57,916 bases of DNA from Burkholderiaceae bacterium (GCA_023954135.1 JAMLIN010000027.1:1-57916), one strand, 5' to 3'; shown: positions 16,835 to 26,693, counted from the stretch's first letter. Numbers and translations are program-made. Notes: generated by a model not told the origin, from the letters alone.

Positions 16835-17145
16835 ACGATAGGGCCGACGGGGCCGGTAACCCGGGCAGCGAGCGGGCCTTCGACCGGCTCGAGCAACTGC
16901 TCGATTTCCCGGTCGATTTCCCGCTCAAGGTCATCGGCGCGCGCGTCGACGAATTCGCCGACACGGTCACCGGCATCATCCTCGCGCATGTCCCCGACTT
17001 CGATCCCGGCACCACGCGGATGCGAGTGTCCTCGAAAGGCAACTGGCTCAGCGTGTCGGTGACGATCAGGGCGCAGTCGCGCGCGCAGCTGCAGGCGCTG
17101 CACGACGCCCTGGCGGCCCACCCCCTGGTGCGGGTGGTCCTGTAG
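16831..17145 (+). CDS. ybeD: YbeD/DUF493 family protein
   Basis: A 104-residue alpha/beta protein of the DUF493 family: LEQLLDFPVDFPLKVIGARVDEFADTV followed by SSKGNWLSVSVTIRAQSRAQLQALHDAL. The family sits next to lipB/lipA in many proteobacteria and has an ACT-like fold; its role is unclear. The GTG at 16831 overlaps the dat stop and ~15 poorly conserved N-terminal residues precede the domain. Confidence 0.9.
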   Translation: MNDRADGAGNPGSERAFDRLEQLLDFPVDFPLKVIGARVDEFADTVTGIILAHVPDFDPGTTRMRVSSKGNWLSVSVTIRAQSRAQLQALHDALAAHPLVRVVL

Positions 17146-17158
17146 CCGCCATACTCAC

Positions 17159-17255
17159 GGCTTCGGATTCGGGTGCAGGGCAAGGCGGGGCGACGCAGAC
17201 AGTACGGTTGTACGGCAAGGCGCCCCAACGCGGCCATGCGCCCGAAGGCGAAGCC
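17159..17255. repeat. Repeat family B, copy 1
   Basis: Ends GGCTTCGGATTCGGGTGC and its near-complement GCGCCCGAAGGCGAAGCC enclose GGCAAGGCGGGGCG, ACAGTACGGTTGTACGG and CAAGGCGCCCCAACGCGGCC. It lies between the stop codons of ybeD and the convergent META gene. The same unit is at 23365-23465 and, inverted, at 26519-26685. Confidence 0.88.
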
Positions 17256-17257
17256 GT

Positions 17258-17776
17258 TCAGCGGCGGTTGAGGGTGGCCATCACCTGCCCCTGCGCAAGC
17301 AGTTCCAGCCGATCCCGCGAGATCCGGTAGCTGTCCGTCGAGCTCAGTGCGGCGACCATGCGCCGCTCGGCGATGCCGGCCTCGCCGTCGCAGGCCATCT
17401 TGGTGGACTGGTCGATGCGGAACTGCACTTCCTCGTCCCGGACCCGGTAGCGCCCGCCCATGCGATTGCAGCCGACGCCGGCCGAGAACGCCCCGCGGCC
17501 GTCCTGCTCCTGCTCGAAGTTGAGCAGGTTCGCCTCCGGGCGGGCGTCCTTCGGCACCGGCTTGCCGAGAACCTCGGCGAAGCTCCACTGGCTGCCCGAC
17601 AGGCCGCTCGAGAACAGGCGGCCGAGAATGCCGCCACCGCCGCGCGGCGCGCTTTCTTCACCCGGGCCTCCGGTCTGGGCGCATCCGGCGAGCGCCGCGA
17701 TACCGAGCACCAGGACGCTGCGGCGCAGGATGACGGGCCGGGGTGCACCGGCGGGGGGCTGGATTCTGGGCATCAT
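17258..17776 (-). CDS. META-domain lipoprotein
   Basis: A 172-residue protein with a lipobox LAGC (Cys ~39) and an HslJ/META-like domain (about 65-170: [45 protein letters not shown]). META proteins are often outer-membrane-associated and of unclear function; E. coli HslJ is linked to stress and novobiocin resistance. An internal Cys pair (VGCNR and MACDG) may form a disulfide. Two adjacent ATGs (17776 and 17773) are possible starts. It faces lipB across a perfect palindrome at 17802-17824. Confidence 0.75.
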   Translation of the reverse strand: MMPRIQPPAGAPRPVILRRSVLVLGIAALAGCAQTGGPGEESAPRGGGGILGRLFSSGLSGSQWSFAEVLGKPVPKDARPEANLLNFEQEQDGRGAFSAGVGCNRMGGRYRVRDEEVQFRIDQSTKMACDGEAGIAERRMVAALSSTDSYRISRDRLELLAQGQVMATLNRR

Positions 17777-17801
17777 CGGCTGGGGCTCCGGACGAAACGA
17801 T

Positions 17802-17824
17802 GCCCGATCATGCCATGATCGGGC
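17802..17824. promoter_or_regulatory. Perfect 10-bp inverted repeat between divergent META gene and lipB
   Basis: GCCCGATCAT at 17802-17811, spacer GCC, ATGATCGGGC at 17815-17824. The arms are exactly complementary. It is 26 bp from the META start and 34 bp from the lipB ATG, where a dimeric repressor or a leader hairpin could act on either gene. Confidence 0.55.
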
Positions 17825-17857
17825 CTCGACCCCCGATGCCACGGCCCGACCCCACGC

Positions 17858-18574
17858 ATGGATACTCCGCCGAACCCGATCCTCGTCCGCCGGCTCGGCC
17901 TCGTTCCCTACCTGCCGACGCTCGAGGCGATGCGCGAGTTCACCCGGCTTCGCGATGCGTCGAGCATCGACGAGATCTGGCTGCTCGAGCATCCCGCGGT
18001 ATTCACCCAGGGTATCGCTGGCCGAGCCGCCTTCGTGCACGATCCGGGAGGCATTCCGGTGGTGGCGACCGAGCGTGGCGGCCAGGTCACCTACCATGGC
18101 CCGGGCCAGCTGCTCGCCTACCTCCTGATCGACCTGCGCCGGCGCCGGCTCGGACTACGCGACTTCGTCTGCCTGATCGAGCAGGCGACGATCGACTATC
18201 TCGGCTCGGTCGGCATCGCCGCGGGCCGCCGCGAGCACGCCCCCGGCGTCTACCTGCGCGACGCCGGTCCGCAAGGCGGAGCCGAGGCCAGGGGCGCCAA
18301 GATCGCCTCGCTCGGCCTGAAGATCAGCCACGGTCGCAGCTATCACGGGCTCGCGCTGAACGTCGCCATGGACCTCGAGCCCTTCGGGCGCATCGACCCC
18401 TGCGGCATGCCGGGGCTCGCCGTGACCGACATGCGCAGCCAGGGCGTGGCGCGCAGCGTCGCGGCCACCGGCGACGAGCTTGCCGCCAGGCTGCTGTCCC
18501 GACTCGGAGCCGGACCCGCTCCGGCATCGGCGACAATATCGTCGTCGCCCCATCCACTGCAGGCCGAATCATGA
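17858..18574 (+). CDS. lipB: Octanoyl-[acyl-carrier-protein] protein transferase
   Basis: Moves the octanoyl group from ACP to lipoyl domains, the first step of lipoate synthesis. 238 residues. It carries [18 protein letters not shown], the catalytic Lys in [10 protein letters not shown] and the catalytic Cys in [12 protein letters not shown] Pro/Ser-rich ~15-residue tail follows the domain. The lipB stop overlaps the lipA ATG (ATGA), so the two pathway enzymes are translationally coupled. Confidence 0.95.
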   Translation: MDTPPNPILVRRLGLVPYLPTLEAMREFTRLRDASSIDEIWLLEHPAVFTQGIAGRAAFVHDPGGIPVVATERGGQVTYHGPGQLLAYLLIDLRRRRLGLRDFVCLIEQATIDYLGSVGIAAGRREHAPGVYLRDAGPQGGAEARGAKIASLGLKISHGRSYHGLALNVAMDLEPFGRIDPCGMPGLAVTDMRSQGVARSVAATGDELAARLLSRLGAGPAPASATISSSPHPLQAES

Positions 18575-19551
18575 TCGACACGCCCGACCCGTTGCGCCCG
18601 ATTCCCGACCCGGGGCTCAAGCAGAAGGCCGCGGCCAAGACCGCGCGGATTCCGATCAAGGTGATACCGGCGACCGAGGCCCTGCGCAAGCCCGACTGGA
18701 TCCGGGTGAAGCCCGCCAGCGTCGACAGCCGCTTCTATGACATCAAGCGGATCCTGCGCGAGCATCGGCTGCACACGGTCTGCGAGGAGGCCGCCTGCCC
18801 GAACATCGGCGAATGCTTCGGCAAGGGCACCGCGACCTTCATGATCATGGGCGACAAGTGCACCCGTCGCTGCCCCTTCTGCGACGTCGGCCACGGCCGG
18901 CCCGATGCCCTCGATGCCGCCGAGCCGGTCAACCTGGCGCGGACCATCGCCGCGCTGCGGCTGCGCTACGTGGTGATCACGAGCGTCGATCGCGACGACC
19001 TGCGCGACGGCGGCGCCGCGCACTTCGTCGACTGCATCCGCCAGGTCCGGGAGCTGTCGCCGGCCACCCGCATCGAGGTCCTGGTGCCCGACTTCCGCGG
19101 CCGGCTCGACCGAGCGCTCGGGATCCTCGAAGCCGCGCCGCCCGACGTGATGAACCACAACCTCGAAACCGTGCCAAGGCTGTATCGCGAAGCCCGCCCC
19201 GGATCCGACTACGCGCATTCGCTCAGGCTGCTGCAGGAGTTCAGGCGCAGGGTGCCGGGCGTGCCGACCAAGTCGGGCCTGATGGTCGGCCTCGGCGAGA
19301 CCGACGAGGAAATCCTCGAAGTGATGGCCGACATGCGCGAGCACGACATCGACATGCTCACCATCGGCCAGTACCTCGCCCCGTCGAACGCTCACCTGCC
19401 GGTGCGCCGCTACGTCCATCCCGACACCTTCGCGATGTTCGGCGCCCGGGCCCGCGAGATGGGTTTCAGCCATGCCGCCGTCGGCGCGCTGGTGCGGTCC
19501 TCCTACCATGCCGACGAGCAGGCCCACGCCGCCGGCATCGCGACCGGATGA
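18571..19551 (+). CDS. lipA: Lipoyl synthase
   Basis: Radical-SAM enzyme inserting two sulfurs into octanoyl chains. 326 residues. The auxiliary cluster motif [12 protein letters not shown] (residues ~70-81) and radical-SAM motif [11 protein letters not shown] (~96-106) are both intact, as is the C-terminal RSSYHADEQ (the Ser ligand in the conserved RSSY). It overlaps lipB upstream and its stop overlaps the TonB receptor ATG (ATGA), which is an unusual partner. Confidence 0.96.
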   Translation: MIDTPDPLRPIPDPGLKQKAAAKTARIPIKVIPATEALRKPDWIRVKPASVDSRFYDIKRILREHRLHTVCEEAACPNIGECFGKGTATFMIMGDKCTRRCPFCDVGHGRPDALDAAEPVNLARTIAALRLRYVVITSVDRDDLRDGGAAHFVDCIRQVRELSPATRIEVLVPDFRGRLDRALGILEAAPPDVMNHNLETVPRLYREARPGSDYAHSLRLLQEFRRRVPGVPTKSGLMVGLGETDEEILEVMADMREHDIDMLTIGQYLAPSNAHLPVRRYVHPDTFAMFGARAREMGFSHAAVGALVRSSYHADEQAHAAGIATG

Positions 19552-21623
19552 GGCCGCCGCGCGCGAAAGCAATCGGGACGATCTCGATCGGCGGCATCAC
19601 GGCGCTCGGCGCTGCCGCGCTGCTCGTCGCGCGCCCGGCGGCGGCGCACGAACCGCAGCTCGAGGAGATCCGGGTCACCGGCCACTACGACAACTCCGTG
19701 GGCTCGTCCGATGCGGCCTCGCAGGGCGTGATCGGCGCGGGGCTGCTCGAGAATCGCCCCGCCCTGCGTACCGGCGAGATCCTCGAGTACGTGCCGGGCA
19801 TGATCGTGACCCAGCACTCGGGCGACGGCAAGGCGAACCAGTATTTCCTGCGCGGCTTCAACCTCGACCACGGCACCGACTTCGCGACGCGTGTCGACGG
19901 CATCCCGGCGAACCTGCCGACCCATGGCCATGGTCACGGCTATACCGATCTGAACTTCCTGATGCCCGAGCTGGTCGAGCGCATCGGCTACCGCAAGGGC
20001 CCCTACTTCGCCGACAACGGGGATTTCTCCACCGCCGGATCGGCCGACATCGTGCTGCGCGACAGCCTCGCGCGGCCGCTCGCCTCGCTCTCCGTGGGCA
20101 ACCACGGCTTCGGCCGCCTGTTCGCGGCGGGATCGGTGGCCACGGGCACCGGGAACTGGCTCGCGGCGTTCGAACATCAGGTTCGCGACGGTCCATGGGT
20201 GGAGCCCGCCGACCTTCGCCGCGACAATGCCCTGCTGCGCTACAGCGAGCGCCGTGGCGCCGACCGCTTCAGCGTCACCGGGATGTTCCACGACTCGCGC
20301 TGGCGCGCCACGGACCAGGTGCCGCTGCGCGCGATCGAATCCGGACTGATCGATCGCTTCGGTTCGATCGATCCCAGCGACGGCGGCCGGACCCGGCGCG
20401 CCAGCCTGTCGGCGAACCTGCACCGCCATCTGGACGGCGGCAGCTTCGAGGCGCGGGCCTGGGTGCTTGCGTACCGGATGAGCCTGCTGTCGAACTTCAC
20501 CTACTTCCTCGAGGATGCGCTCGAAGGCGACCAGTTCGAGCAGACCGACTGGCGCCGCGCTACCGGCGGCGAGCTGCGCCGCTCCTGGGCAGCCCGGCTC
20601 GGCGGCCTCCCGATGCGCAATTCGGTCGGCCTGCAGTGGCGGCATGACCGGATCAGCGTCGGCCTGCACAAGACCCGCGGCGGCCAGCGGCTCGACACGG
20701 TGCGCGAGGACTCGGTGCGTCAGACGAGCGCCGCGGCCTACGCCGAGAGCGAGATTGCCTGGCAGCCGTGGCTGCGCACCATCGCCGGCCTGCGCTTCGA
20801 TCGCTACTGGTTCGATGTCGAGGCGATGCAGGCGGCGAACACGGGCGCAGCCCATGCGGGCCGGATGTCGCCGAAGCTCTCGGCGATCCTCGGGCCCTGG
20901 TCCGGCACCGAGCTCTTCCTCAACTGGGGACGGGGCTTCCACAGCAACGACGGTCGCGGCACCGTGACCCGCATCGACCCGAATACCGGCGATCCGGCCG
21001 AGCCGGTTCCCGGCCTGGTGCCGGCCAGCGGCTTCGAGCTCGGAATGCGCACCGAAGCGATCGCGGGCCTGCAGAGCTCGCTCGCGCTCTGGCAGCTGGA
21101 GACCGACTCCGAGCTGGTCTTCGTCGGCGACGCGGGCACCACCGAAGCGGGCCGGCCCGCCCGCCGCCGGGGCATCGAGCTGAGCAACCGCTATACGCCC
21201 CGCCCCTGGCTGCTGATCGACGCCGACCTCGCCTGGACGCGCGCCCGCTTCACCGATGCCGATCCGGCCGGCGATCGCATCCCCGGTGCGGTCGAACGGG
21301 TCGCCTCGCTGGCCGTCACCCTGCGCGAGAGCGAGCGCTGGCTCGCCAGCCTGCAGTTGCGCCATCTCGGCTCACGTCCGCTCGTCGAGGACGACTCGGT
21401 GCGCGCCGGCTCGACCACCCTGGTGAACCTGCGTCTCGGCTGGCGGGTCCATCGCAATGCCCGCCTGCAGCTCGACGTCTTCAATCTCCTCGATCGCAAG
21501 GCGAACGACATCGAGTACGCCTACGAGTCGCGCCTGCCCGGCGAAGCCGGCCCGGTCTTCGACCGCCATGTCCACCCGGTCGAACCCCGGGCGGCGCGCC
21601 TGTCGCTGCTGCTCGACTTCTGA
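19548..21623 (+). CDS. TonB-dependent outer-membrane receptor
   Basis: A 691-residue gated beta-barrel. It has a signal peptide to about residue 32 (ARPAAA), a plug domain (about 38-150: [48 protein letters not shown]) and a barrel ending in the C-terminal aromatic residue of [15 protein letters not shown] His-rich stretch [13 protein letters not shown] in the plug could bind metal. This subfamily is common in proteobacteria, but its substrate is unknown to me. The ATG is inside the lipA stop, so expression is likely linked to lipA. A small hairpin lies just downstream. Confidence 0.9.
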   Translation: MRPPRAKAIGTISIGGITALGAAALLVARPAAAHEPQLEEIRVTGHYDNSVGSSDAASQGVIGAGLLENRPALRTGEILEYVPGMIVTQHSGDGKANQYFLRGFNLDHGTDFATRVDGIPANLPTHGHGHGYTDLNFLMPELVERIGYRKGPYFADNGDFSTAGSADIVLRDSLARPLASLSVGNHGFGRLFAAGSVATGTGNWLAAFEHQVRDGPWVEPADLRRDNALLRYSERRGADRFSVTGMFHDSRWRATDQVPLRAIESGLIDRFGSIDPSDGGRTRRASLSANLHRHLDGGSFEARAWVLAYRMSLLSNFTYFLEDALEGDQFEQTDWRRATGGELRRSWAARLGGLPMRNSVGLQWRHDRISVGLHKTRGGQRLDTVREDSVRQTSAAAYAESEIAWQPWLRTIAGLRFDRYWFDVEAMQAANTGAAHAGRMSPKLSAILGPWSGTELFLNWGRGFHSNDGRGTVTRIDPNTGDPAEPVPGLVPASGFELGMRTEAIAGLQSSLALWQLETDSELVFVGDAGTTEAGRPARRRGIELSNRYTPRPWLLIDADLAWTRARFTDADPAGDRIPGAVERVASLAVTLRESERWLASLQLRHLGSRPLVEDDSVRAGSTTLVNLRLGWRVHRNARLQLDVFNLLDRKANDIEYAYESRLPGEAGPVFDRHVHPVEPRAARLSLLLDF

Positions 21624-21637
21624 TCCAGAAGCCTGCG

Positions 21638-21654
21638 CGGCGAAAGCGTCGCCG
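21638..21654. terminator. Short hairpin between convergent TonB receptor and lipoprotein genes
   Basis: CGGCGA (21638-21643), loop AAGCG, TCGCCG (21649-21654). It is in the 35-bp gap between the two convergent stop codons. No U-run follows on either side, so termination would be weak or factor-dependent. Confidence 0.35.
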
Positions 21655-21658
21655 GCTG

Positions 21659-22498
21659 CTAGGGTTGCAGCGACTCGACCAGGAAGCGCTGGGCCGCGCT
21701 GCGCGCCGCCGGCATGTTCAGGACCCGCTGCGGGGCGTTGCCCAGCAGCAGGACTTCGGCGCGCGGGTTGTTGCGCAGCAGCGGGCCGCAGTGGCCGACC
21801 GGATCGGGCAGGCCCACCCAGCTGTTGGCCGACGAGAAGAGCGGGTCGCGGGCGCTGATCACGTTGAGCACCGGGCGCCCCGGGGGCAGGCGGGTGCCAT
21901 GCTCCTTGACGAAGAAGTTGTTCTCGCAACTCCAGCCGAACAGGAGGCGGGCGCTGAACTCGGGGCCGTCGTAGCGGGCCGCCGCAACCGCGCCCTCCTC
22001 GATGCCCGCGAGCGCGAGACGACTGGTGTCGGCCCAGTCGGCGCCGGTCAGGGCCTGCAGGGCGAAGACGATCTCGGTGCGGCGCAACTCGTGGATGCGC
22101 TCGTAGCTGTCCTTGTCGACGGGCGAGGTGTAGGTGAGCCGGCTCTGCAGCTGCATGCTGTCGGCGGCGATGCTCGCGATGCCGAGCGTCTCGGCCAGCC
22201 ACAGCTGCCACTCCTTCAGCGCCGGCGAGATGCCGGCCGCCCCGTGCATCACCACCACGACCGGCACCCGGGCGACGGCGCGGCCCTTCGCGCCGGCGAG
22301 CGTTCCGCTGTAGACCGCCCCGCCGGTGGCGCGCGACGGAATCGCCACCCAGGCCTGGTCGACCACCGCCCGGGCCGAGACATTGGAATGGCTCCAGGAT
22401 GAACCGCGCACCGCGCCGTCGGGCGCTACCGGCCCGGAAGAACAGGCTGCCAGCAGGGCCATGAGGCCGGCGGCACATGCGAGGACAACGCGCTGCAT
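21659..22498 (-). CDS. Hydrolase-fold lipoprotein (dienelactone-hydrolase-like)
   Basis: A 279-residue protein with lipobox LLAAC (Cys ~19), so probably a periplasm-facing lipoprotein. The fold resembles a dienelactone hydrolase: RVPVVVVMHGAAGISPALKEW, ARSLGIASIAADSM-like second strand, and LALAGIEEGAVAAARY where the nucleophile elbow should be. At that elbow I read G-I-E-E-G, so the residue expected to be Ser or Cys is Glu. An Asp (ARDPLF) and a late acidic/His region are less clear. It may be non-catalytic or act by another mechanism. Confidence 0.7.
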   Translation of the reverse strand: MQRVVLACAAGLMALLAACSSGPVAPDGAVRGSSWSHSNVSARAVVDQAWVAIPSRATGGAVYSGTLAGAKGRAVARVPVVVVMHGAAGISPALKEWQLWLAETLGIASIAADSMQLQSRLTYTSPVDKDSYERIHELRRTEIVFALQALTGADWADTSRLALAGIEEGAVAAARYDGPEFSARLLFGWSCENNFFVKEHGTRLPPGRPVLNVISARDPLFSSANSWVGLPDPVGHCGPLLRNNPRAEVLLLGNAPQRVLNMPAARSAAQRFLVESLQP

Positions 22499-22705
22499 TC
22501 GATCACTCCGAGGATGGTGCGTCCACGAGACGCCGTGGCGATGACCGGTCGCGGCCCCCCCGCCGCGCCGGCGCTACGGTACGGGAATATAGCGGACATC
22601 GCGGCCGGCGCAGCACGTCCGCGCGCCGCCGGGCGGCCGGCCCGCCCCGCTCGCGCTATCCTTGGCGCAGGAACCCACCCGCCATCCCCCGAGGAGACAA
22701 TCACC

Positions 22706-23362
22706 ATGGAACTCTATTTCGCACCGGGCGCATGCTCCTTCGTGCCGCATGTCGGACTCGAGATCGTCCGCCAGAAAACCGGCGAAGGCTTCGAGCCGAA
22801 GCTGATCAAGCTGCACAAGGGCGAGCACCAGACCCCCGAGTACCTCGCGATCAACCCCGAGGGGCAGGTGCCGGTGCTCGTGGTCGACGGCAAGCCCCTG
22901 ACCCAGATCCTCGCGATCGCCGACTACCTCGACCACCGATTCCCGAAGGCGGGCCTGCTCCCGACCGACCCCTGGGAGCGCGCGCAGGCGATCTCGACGC
23001 TCGCCTGGTTCAACAACACGCTGCATCCGACCTTCACGCACGTGTTCATGCCGCACAAGTTCAGCGACGACAAGGACGTCCAGCAGAAGATTCGCAGCCA
23101 TGCGGTCGGCAGCTATCGCGGCCTGCTCGAGAAGCTCCAGGGACGGATCGCGGCCGGCGGCCCGATCTGGAGCCGGACGGAAGCGAGCCTGCATGACGCC
23201 TACGCCTTCACGCTGCTGCGCTGGGCCGGCTTCGCCGGCATCGACCCCGCCTCGCTGCCGGGCCTCAAGGCGTACGTCGAGAGCAGGATGAGCATGGAAC
23301 CGATGGCCGCCGCGATGGCCCGCGAACGGGTTGCCCTGGACACCTACAAGCCGGCTGCCTGA
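22706..23362 (+). CDS. Glutathione S-transferase (beta-like)
   Basis: A 218-residue GST. The N-terminal thioredoxin fold (1-77) has Cys10 in FAPGACSFVPH, the position of the catalytic Cys in beta-class bacterial GSTs, and the glutathione-binding NPEGQVPVLVVDG and QILAIADYL. A helical C-terminal domain (85-205) follows. It most likely conjugates or reduces with glutathione; substrate unknown. A GAGGAGA Shine-Dalgarno lies 8 nt before the ATG. Repeat B copy 2 begins 2 bp after its stop. Confidence 0.9.
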   Translation: MELYFAPGACSFVPHVGLEIVRQKTGEGFEPKLIKLHKGEHQTPEYLAINPEGQVPVLVVDGKPLTQILAIADYLDHRFPKAGLLPTDPWERAQAISTLAWFNNTLHPTFTHVFMPHKFSDDKDVQQKIRSHAVGSYRGLLEKLQGRIAAGGPIWSRTEASLHDAYAFTLLRWAGFAGIDPASLPGLKAYVESRMSMEPMAAAMARERVALDTYKPAA

Positions 23363-23364
23363 AA

Positions 23365-23465
23365 GCGGCTTCGGATTCGGGGGCAGGGCAAGGCGGGGCG
23401 CCGAAGACAGTACGGTTGTACGGCAAGGCGCCCCAACGCGGCCATGCGCCCGAATCCGAAGCCGC
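23365..23465. repeat. Repeat family B, copy 2 (101 bp)
   Basis: Perfect 16-bp ends GCGGCTTCGGATTCGG (23365-23380) and CCGAATCCGAAGCCGC (23450-23465), with internal GTAC-GGTT-GTAC hairpin and CAAGGCGCCCC blocks. It fills the gap between the GST stop and the LD-carboxypeptidase stop. The TAG of the latter (CTA at 23466-23468) abuts its right end. Confidence 0.92.
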
Positions 23466-24383
23466 CTAGTGTGGTGAATGAGGCAGGACGATCCAGCCGG
23501 TGCGGCCCTCAGTGGCGAAGCCGATCTCGACACCGTGGGGCAGGCACAGGCGGGTGCGGCCATGGCCGAAGGGCAGGCCGGCGACCACCGGTGTGCGGGT
23601 ATGCCCGCGTAGCCAGCGCAGCACCGATGCCATGTCGAAGCCGCCGTCGACGTCGGTGCTGCGATAGCCGTTGAACTCGCCGAGCAGAATCACCCGCTGG
23701 GCGTCCAGCACCCCGGCATGCAGGAGCTGGATGAGCATCCGCTCGATGCGGTACGGCTGCTCGTGGACATCCTCGAGGAACAGGATGCCGCGCTCGACCC
23801 TCGGCAACCAGGGCGTGCCGAGCATGGCGCACACGAGCGCGAGATTGCCGCCCCAGAGCACGCCCCGCTCGTCGATCCCGGCCGGTCCCGAGGCCCTGAA
23901 GCCGAGCACCTCGAGGCGACCCGCCATCGCATCGTCGAAGGTATCGACGGTGTTCTGGTCGAGCGTCTCGAACTCGCCGCCGAAGTCGGCGAGCAGCGCC
24001 GGCCCGGACCAGGTCGGCGCGCCGGCGCGAGCCAGCATCGCGAGCTGGAAGGCGGTGAAGTCGGAATACCCGACCCAGCGCTTGCCCGACGCGGCGAGGC
24101 GATCGAAGGGCAGGTCCGCCAGGATCCGGCTCAGGCCGTAGCCGCCGCGCGTGATCATCGCGATCGGCTCGGCCGCCGCCGCCGCGCGCTCGAAGGCGGC
24201 GATGCGCATCCGGTCGGTGCCCGCGAAACGCATGCTGCGCGCGAGCGCGGCCCGGTCGAGGCGAGGCGCGTAGCCGCGCCGGCGCAGGTTCGCGAGACCG
24301 CGCTCGACGCGCGGATCGCCCGCGGGGATCGCGCCCGCCGGCGAGAAGAGGTAGATGCCGTCTGCGGGGGCCGGTTTCGTCAT
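23466..24383 (-). CDS. ldcA: Muramoyltetrapeptide LD-carboxypeptidase (S66)
   Basis: Removes D-Ala from tetrapeptides during cytosolic murein recycling. 305 residues, the family length. The S66 fold shows MITRGGYGLSRIL, the catalytic Ser in VGYSDFTAF, a Glu in LFLEDVHEQPYRIERM and a C-terminal His in LPFGHGRTRLCLPHG. The ATG at 24383 is chosen because homology starts at GIYLFSPAG. It is divergent from the Yip1-like gene across ~110 bp. With dac it makes a second peptidoglycan-trimming enzyme in the window. Confidence 0.9.
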   Translation of the reverse strand: MTKPAPADGIYLFSPAGAIPAGDPRVERGLANLRRRGYAPRLDRAALARSMRFAGTDRMRIAAFERAAAAAEPIAMITRGGYGLSRILADLPFDRLAASGKRWVGYSDFTAFQLAMLARAGAPTWSGPALLADFGGEFETLDQNTVDTFDDAMAGRLEVLGFRASGPAGIDERGVLWGGNLALVCAMLGTPWLPRVERGILFLEDVHEQPYRIERMLIQLLHAGVLDAQRVILLGEFNGYRSTDVDGGFDMASVLRWLRGHTRTPVVAGLPFGHGRTRLCLPHGVEIGFATEGRTGWIVLPHSPH

Positions 24384-24493
24384 CGCCCGCAGTCTGCCAT
24401 GAATCGGCCGCCGGCCTGCGGCTACACTAGCGTATCGGGAACGAAGCCGCGCGGCGCCCTCTCGGGCGCCAGCATGGCAGATCGGGGATTCGG

Positions 24494-25726
24494 ATGATCC
24501 GCAACGAGGATGGCAAGCGTCTCGTCGCACGCGTGAAGCAGATCCTGCTCTCGCCCAGGCAGGCATGGCCGGAGATCGAGCGCGAACCAGGCACGATCGG
24601 GGGCATCTACCGGGAATACCTCGTCTGGCTCGCGCTGGTACCGGCCATCGCGGGATTCGTCGGCGCATCGATCATCGGCTACCAGAGCCTCGGCTTCGGC
24701 GGCCGCCTGGGGCTGGGTGCCGGCCTCGTCCAGCTTCTGGTCGGGCTCGTCCTGACCCTGGTCGGGGCATACGTCGTGAGCCTCGTGGTCGACTGGCTCG
24801 CCCCGAAGTTCGGCGGTACGCCGAACCGGCTCGCGGCCTTCAAGCTGGTCGCCTACGCTTCCACCGCGGCCCTGGTGGGCGGCATATTCGCGATCGTGCC
24901 GCTGCTCGGCCTGCTGAGCCTGCTCGCGGCGATCTATTCGATCTACCTGCTCCACCTCGGCCTGCCGGTGCTGATGAAGAATCCGCCGGACCGGACGCTG
25001 CTCTACACGATCACGGTGGTCGTCTGCGCCGTCGTCGTGAACCTGCTGGTCGCGGCGATCGCCGGCTGGTTCCTGCCCGGCCCGGCCCGGCCCGGCCAGA
25101 CCGACATCAGCCTCGAATCCCGCCAGGACGGCGCTGCCCTGACGGCCGCCAAGGTCGAGGAGCTCGGCCGGCGCATCGAGGAGATGGGCCGGCGCATCGA
25201 GGCGGCCGGACGCAGCGGCGAGGTCGAGCAACTCGCCCGCGCCAGCCGCGAAGCGGTCGGCGAGATGGCGCGCGGCACCGGCGGGCGCAAGCCGCTCGAT
25301 GCCGCGCAGCTGAAGGCGGTGCTGCCCGAATCAGTGGGCGGCATGAAGCGCGGCGGCTACGAGGCCGAATCGCGCAGCATGATGGGCCTGAACATGTCGA
25401 CGGCCAAGGCGAGCTATCAGGACGAGACCCGCTCGCTCAGGCTCGAGATCATCGACACCGGCAGCGCCGCCGGCCTGCTGTCGGGCATCGCCGGCTGGGC
25501 CAACGTGCTGGTCGACCGCGAGACCGACACCGCCACCGAGAAGACCTGGCGCAGCGGCGATCGGGTGATCAACGTGCGGACCGAGAAGGACGGCAGTCGG
25601 GCCGATTACAAGCTGCTGCTGCCCAACGGCATCGTGATCGAAGCCCGCGGCCGACACATGAGTCTCGAGGACGTGACGGCGGTGGTCGCCGGCCTCGATC
25701 TGCGCGAGCTCGAAGCAACCGAGTGA
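24494..25726 (+). CDS. Yip1-domain membrane protein
   Basis: A 410-residue protein. The N-terminal half (residues ~10-195) has a Yip1-like domain: [21 protein letters not shown] followed by five transmembrane segments (about 45-65, 70-95, 120-140, 143-160 and 170-195). The C-terminal half is soluble, with a coiled coil ([20 protein letters not shown]) and a folded region (residues ~270-405, with [20 protein letters not shown] and [20 protein letters not shown]) that I cannot name. Its function is unknown. The ATG at 24494 has a GATTCGG context only, with no clear Shine-Dalgarno. Confidence 0.75.
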   Translation: MIRNEDGKRLVARVKQILLSPRQAWPEIEREPGTIGGIYREYLVWLALVPAIAGFVGASIIGYQSLGFGGRLGLGAGLVQLLVGLVLTLVGAYVVSLVVDWLAPKFGGTPNRLAAFKLVAYASTAALVGGIFAIVPLLGLLSLLAAIYSIYLLHLGLPVLMKNPPDRTLLYTITVVVCAVVVNLLVAAIAGWFLPGPARPGQTDISLESRQDGAALTAAKVEELGRRIEEMGRRIEAAGRSGEVEQLARASREAVGEMARGTGGRKPLDAAQLKAVLPESVGGMKRGGYEAESRSMMGLNMSTAKASYQDETRSLRLEIIDTGSAAGLLSGIAGWANVLVDRETDTATEKTWRSGDRVINVRTEKDGSRADYKLLLPNGIVIEARGRHMSLEDVTAVVAGLDLRELEATE

Positions 25727-25752
25727 TTCGCGCCTCCGGAGGAGGAAACACC

Positions 25753-26517
25753 ATGGCAGGAAACGGATCGGATCGCGCCGGCGTCGCGATCGTCACCGGC
25801 GCCGGCACCGGCATCGGGCGGGCAGCCGCCCTGGCCCTGCTCGCCGATGGCTGGCGAGTGGTGCTGGCGGGGCGACGCCAGACCCTGCTCGAGGAACTCG
25901 CGGCACAGGCCGGCGCCGACCGGGCGCTCGCCCTGCCGACCGACGTATCCGACCCGAAGGCGGTGGCGCGGCTGTTCGCCGGCGCCCGCGACGCCTTCGG
26001 CCGGGTCGACCTGCTGTTCAACAATGCCGGCATGGGCGCTCCGCCCGTTCCCCTCGAGGAGCTTAGCCCGGAGCAATGGCGTCAGGTCGTCGACGTCAAC
26101 CTCTCGGGCATGTTCTATTGCGTGCAGGAAGCCTTCCGGATCATGAAGGCGCAGGACCCACGCGGCGGACGGATCATCAACAACGGCTCCATCTCCGCAC
26201 ATGCGCCGCGGCCCCATTCGGCCCCCTACACCGCGACCAAGCATGCGGTGACCGGCCTGACGAAGTCCGCTTCGCTCGATGGCCGGGCCTACGACATCGC
26301 CGTCGGCCAGATCGACATAGGCAACGCCGCCAGCGAGCTGACGGCACGCATGGCCAGGGGCGTGCCGCAGGCCGATGGCCGGATCGCGCCCGAGCCCCTG
26401 ATGGACGTCGACCAGGTCGGCCGGGCGGTGGCCCAGATGGCGGCGCTGCCGCTCGAATCGAACATCCAGTTCATGACCATCATGGCCACGAAGATGCCCT
26501 TCGTCGGCCGCGGCTGA
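25753..26517 (+). CDS. Short-chain dehydrogenase/reductase
   Basis: A 254-residue classical SDR. Rossmann TGAGTGIG (residues ~14-21), NNAG, then Ser in NGSISAHAP and the YxxxK dyad in [10 protein letters not shown]. An NAD(P)-dependent alcohol/ketone reaction is expected; the substrate is not predictable. It is 26 nt downstream of the Yip1-like gene with GGAGGA before the ATG, so it is likely co-transcribed with it. Confidence 0.88.
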   Translation: MAGNGSDRAGVAIVTGAGTGIGRAAALALLADGWRVVLAGRRQTLLEELAAQAGADRALALPTDVSDPKAVARLFAGARDAFGRVDLLFNNAGMGAPPVPLEELSPEQWRQVVDVNLSGMFYCVQEAFRIMKAQDPRGGRIINNGSISAHAPRPHSAPYTATKHAVTGLTKSASLDGRAYDIAVGQIDIGNAASELTARMARGVPQADGRIAPEPLMDVDQVGRAVAQMAALPLESNIQFMTIMATKMPFVGRG

Positions 26518-26518
26518 G

Positions 26519-26685
26519 GCGGCTTCGGATTCGGGCGCATGACCGCGTTGGGGCACCTTGCCGTGCAACCGCACTGTCTTCGGCGCCCCGCCACGGCCGC
26601 GCTGGCAGGCGCGGCCGGTCTCGCCGGCGCAAAGCAGTGCTTCGCGAATTCCCGGCTCGACTCCTGCGCCCGAATCCGAAGCCGC
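26519..26685. repeat. Repeat family B, copy 3 (inverted core plus 72-bp insert)
   Basis: Ends GCGGCTTCGGATTCGGGCGC (26519-26538) and GCGCCCGAATCCGAAGCCGC (26666-26685) are perfect complements over 20 bp. The internal core is the reverse complement of copies 1 and 2: CAACCGCACTGTCTTCGGCG in place of their CAACCGTACTGTC form. An extra ~72 bp precedes the right end. It sits between the stop codons of the SDR and the convergent redoxin gene. Confidence 0.88.
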
Positions 26686-26693
26686 GAGACGCT

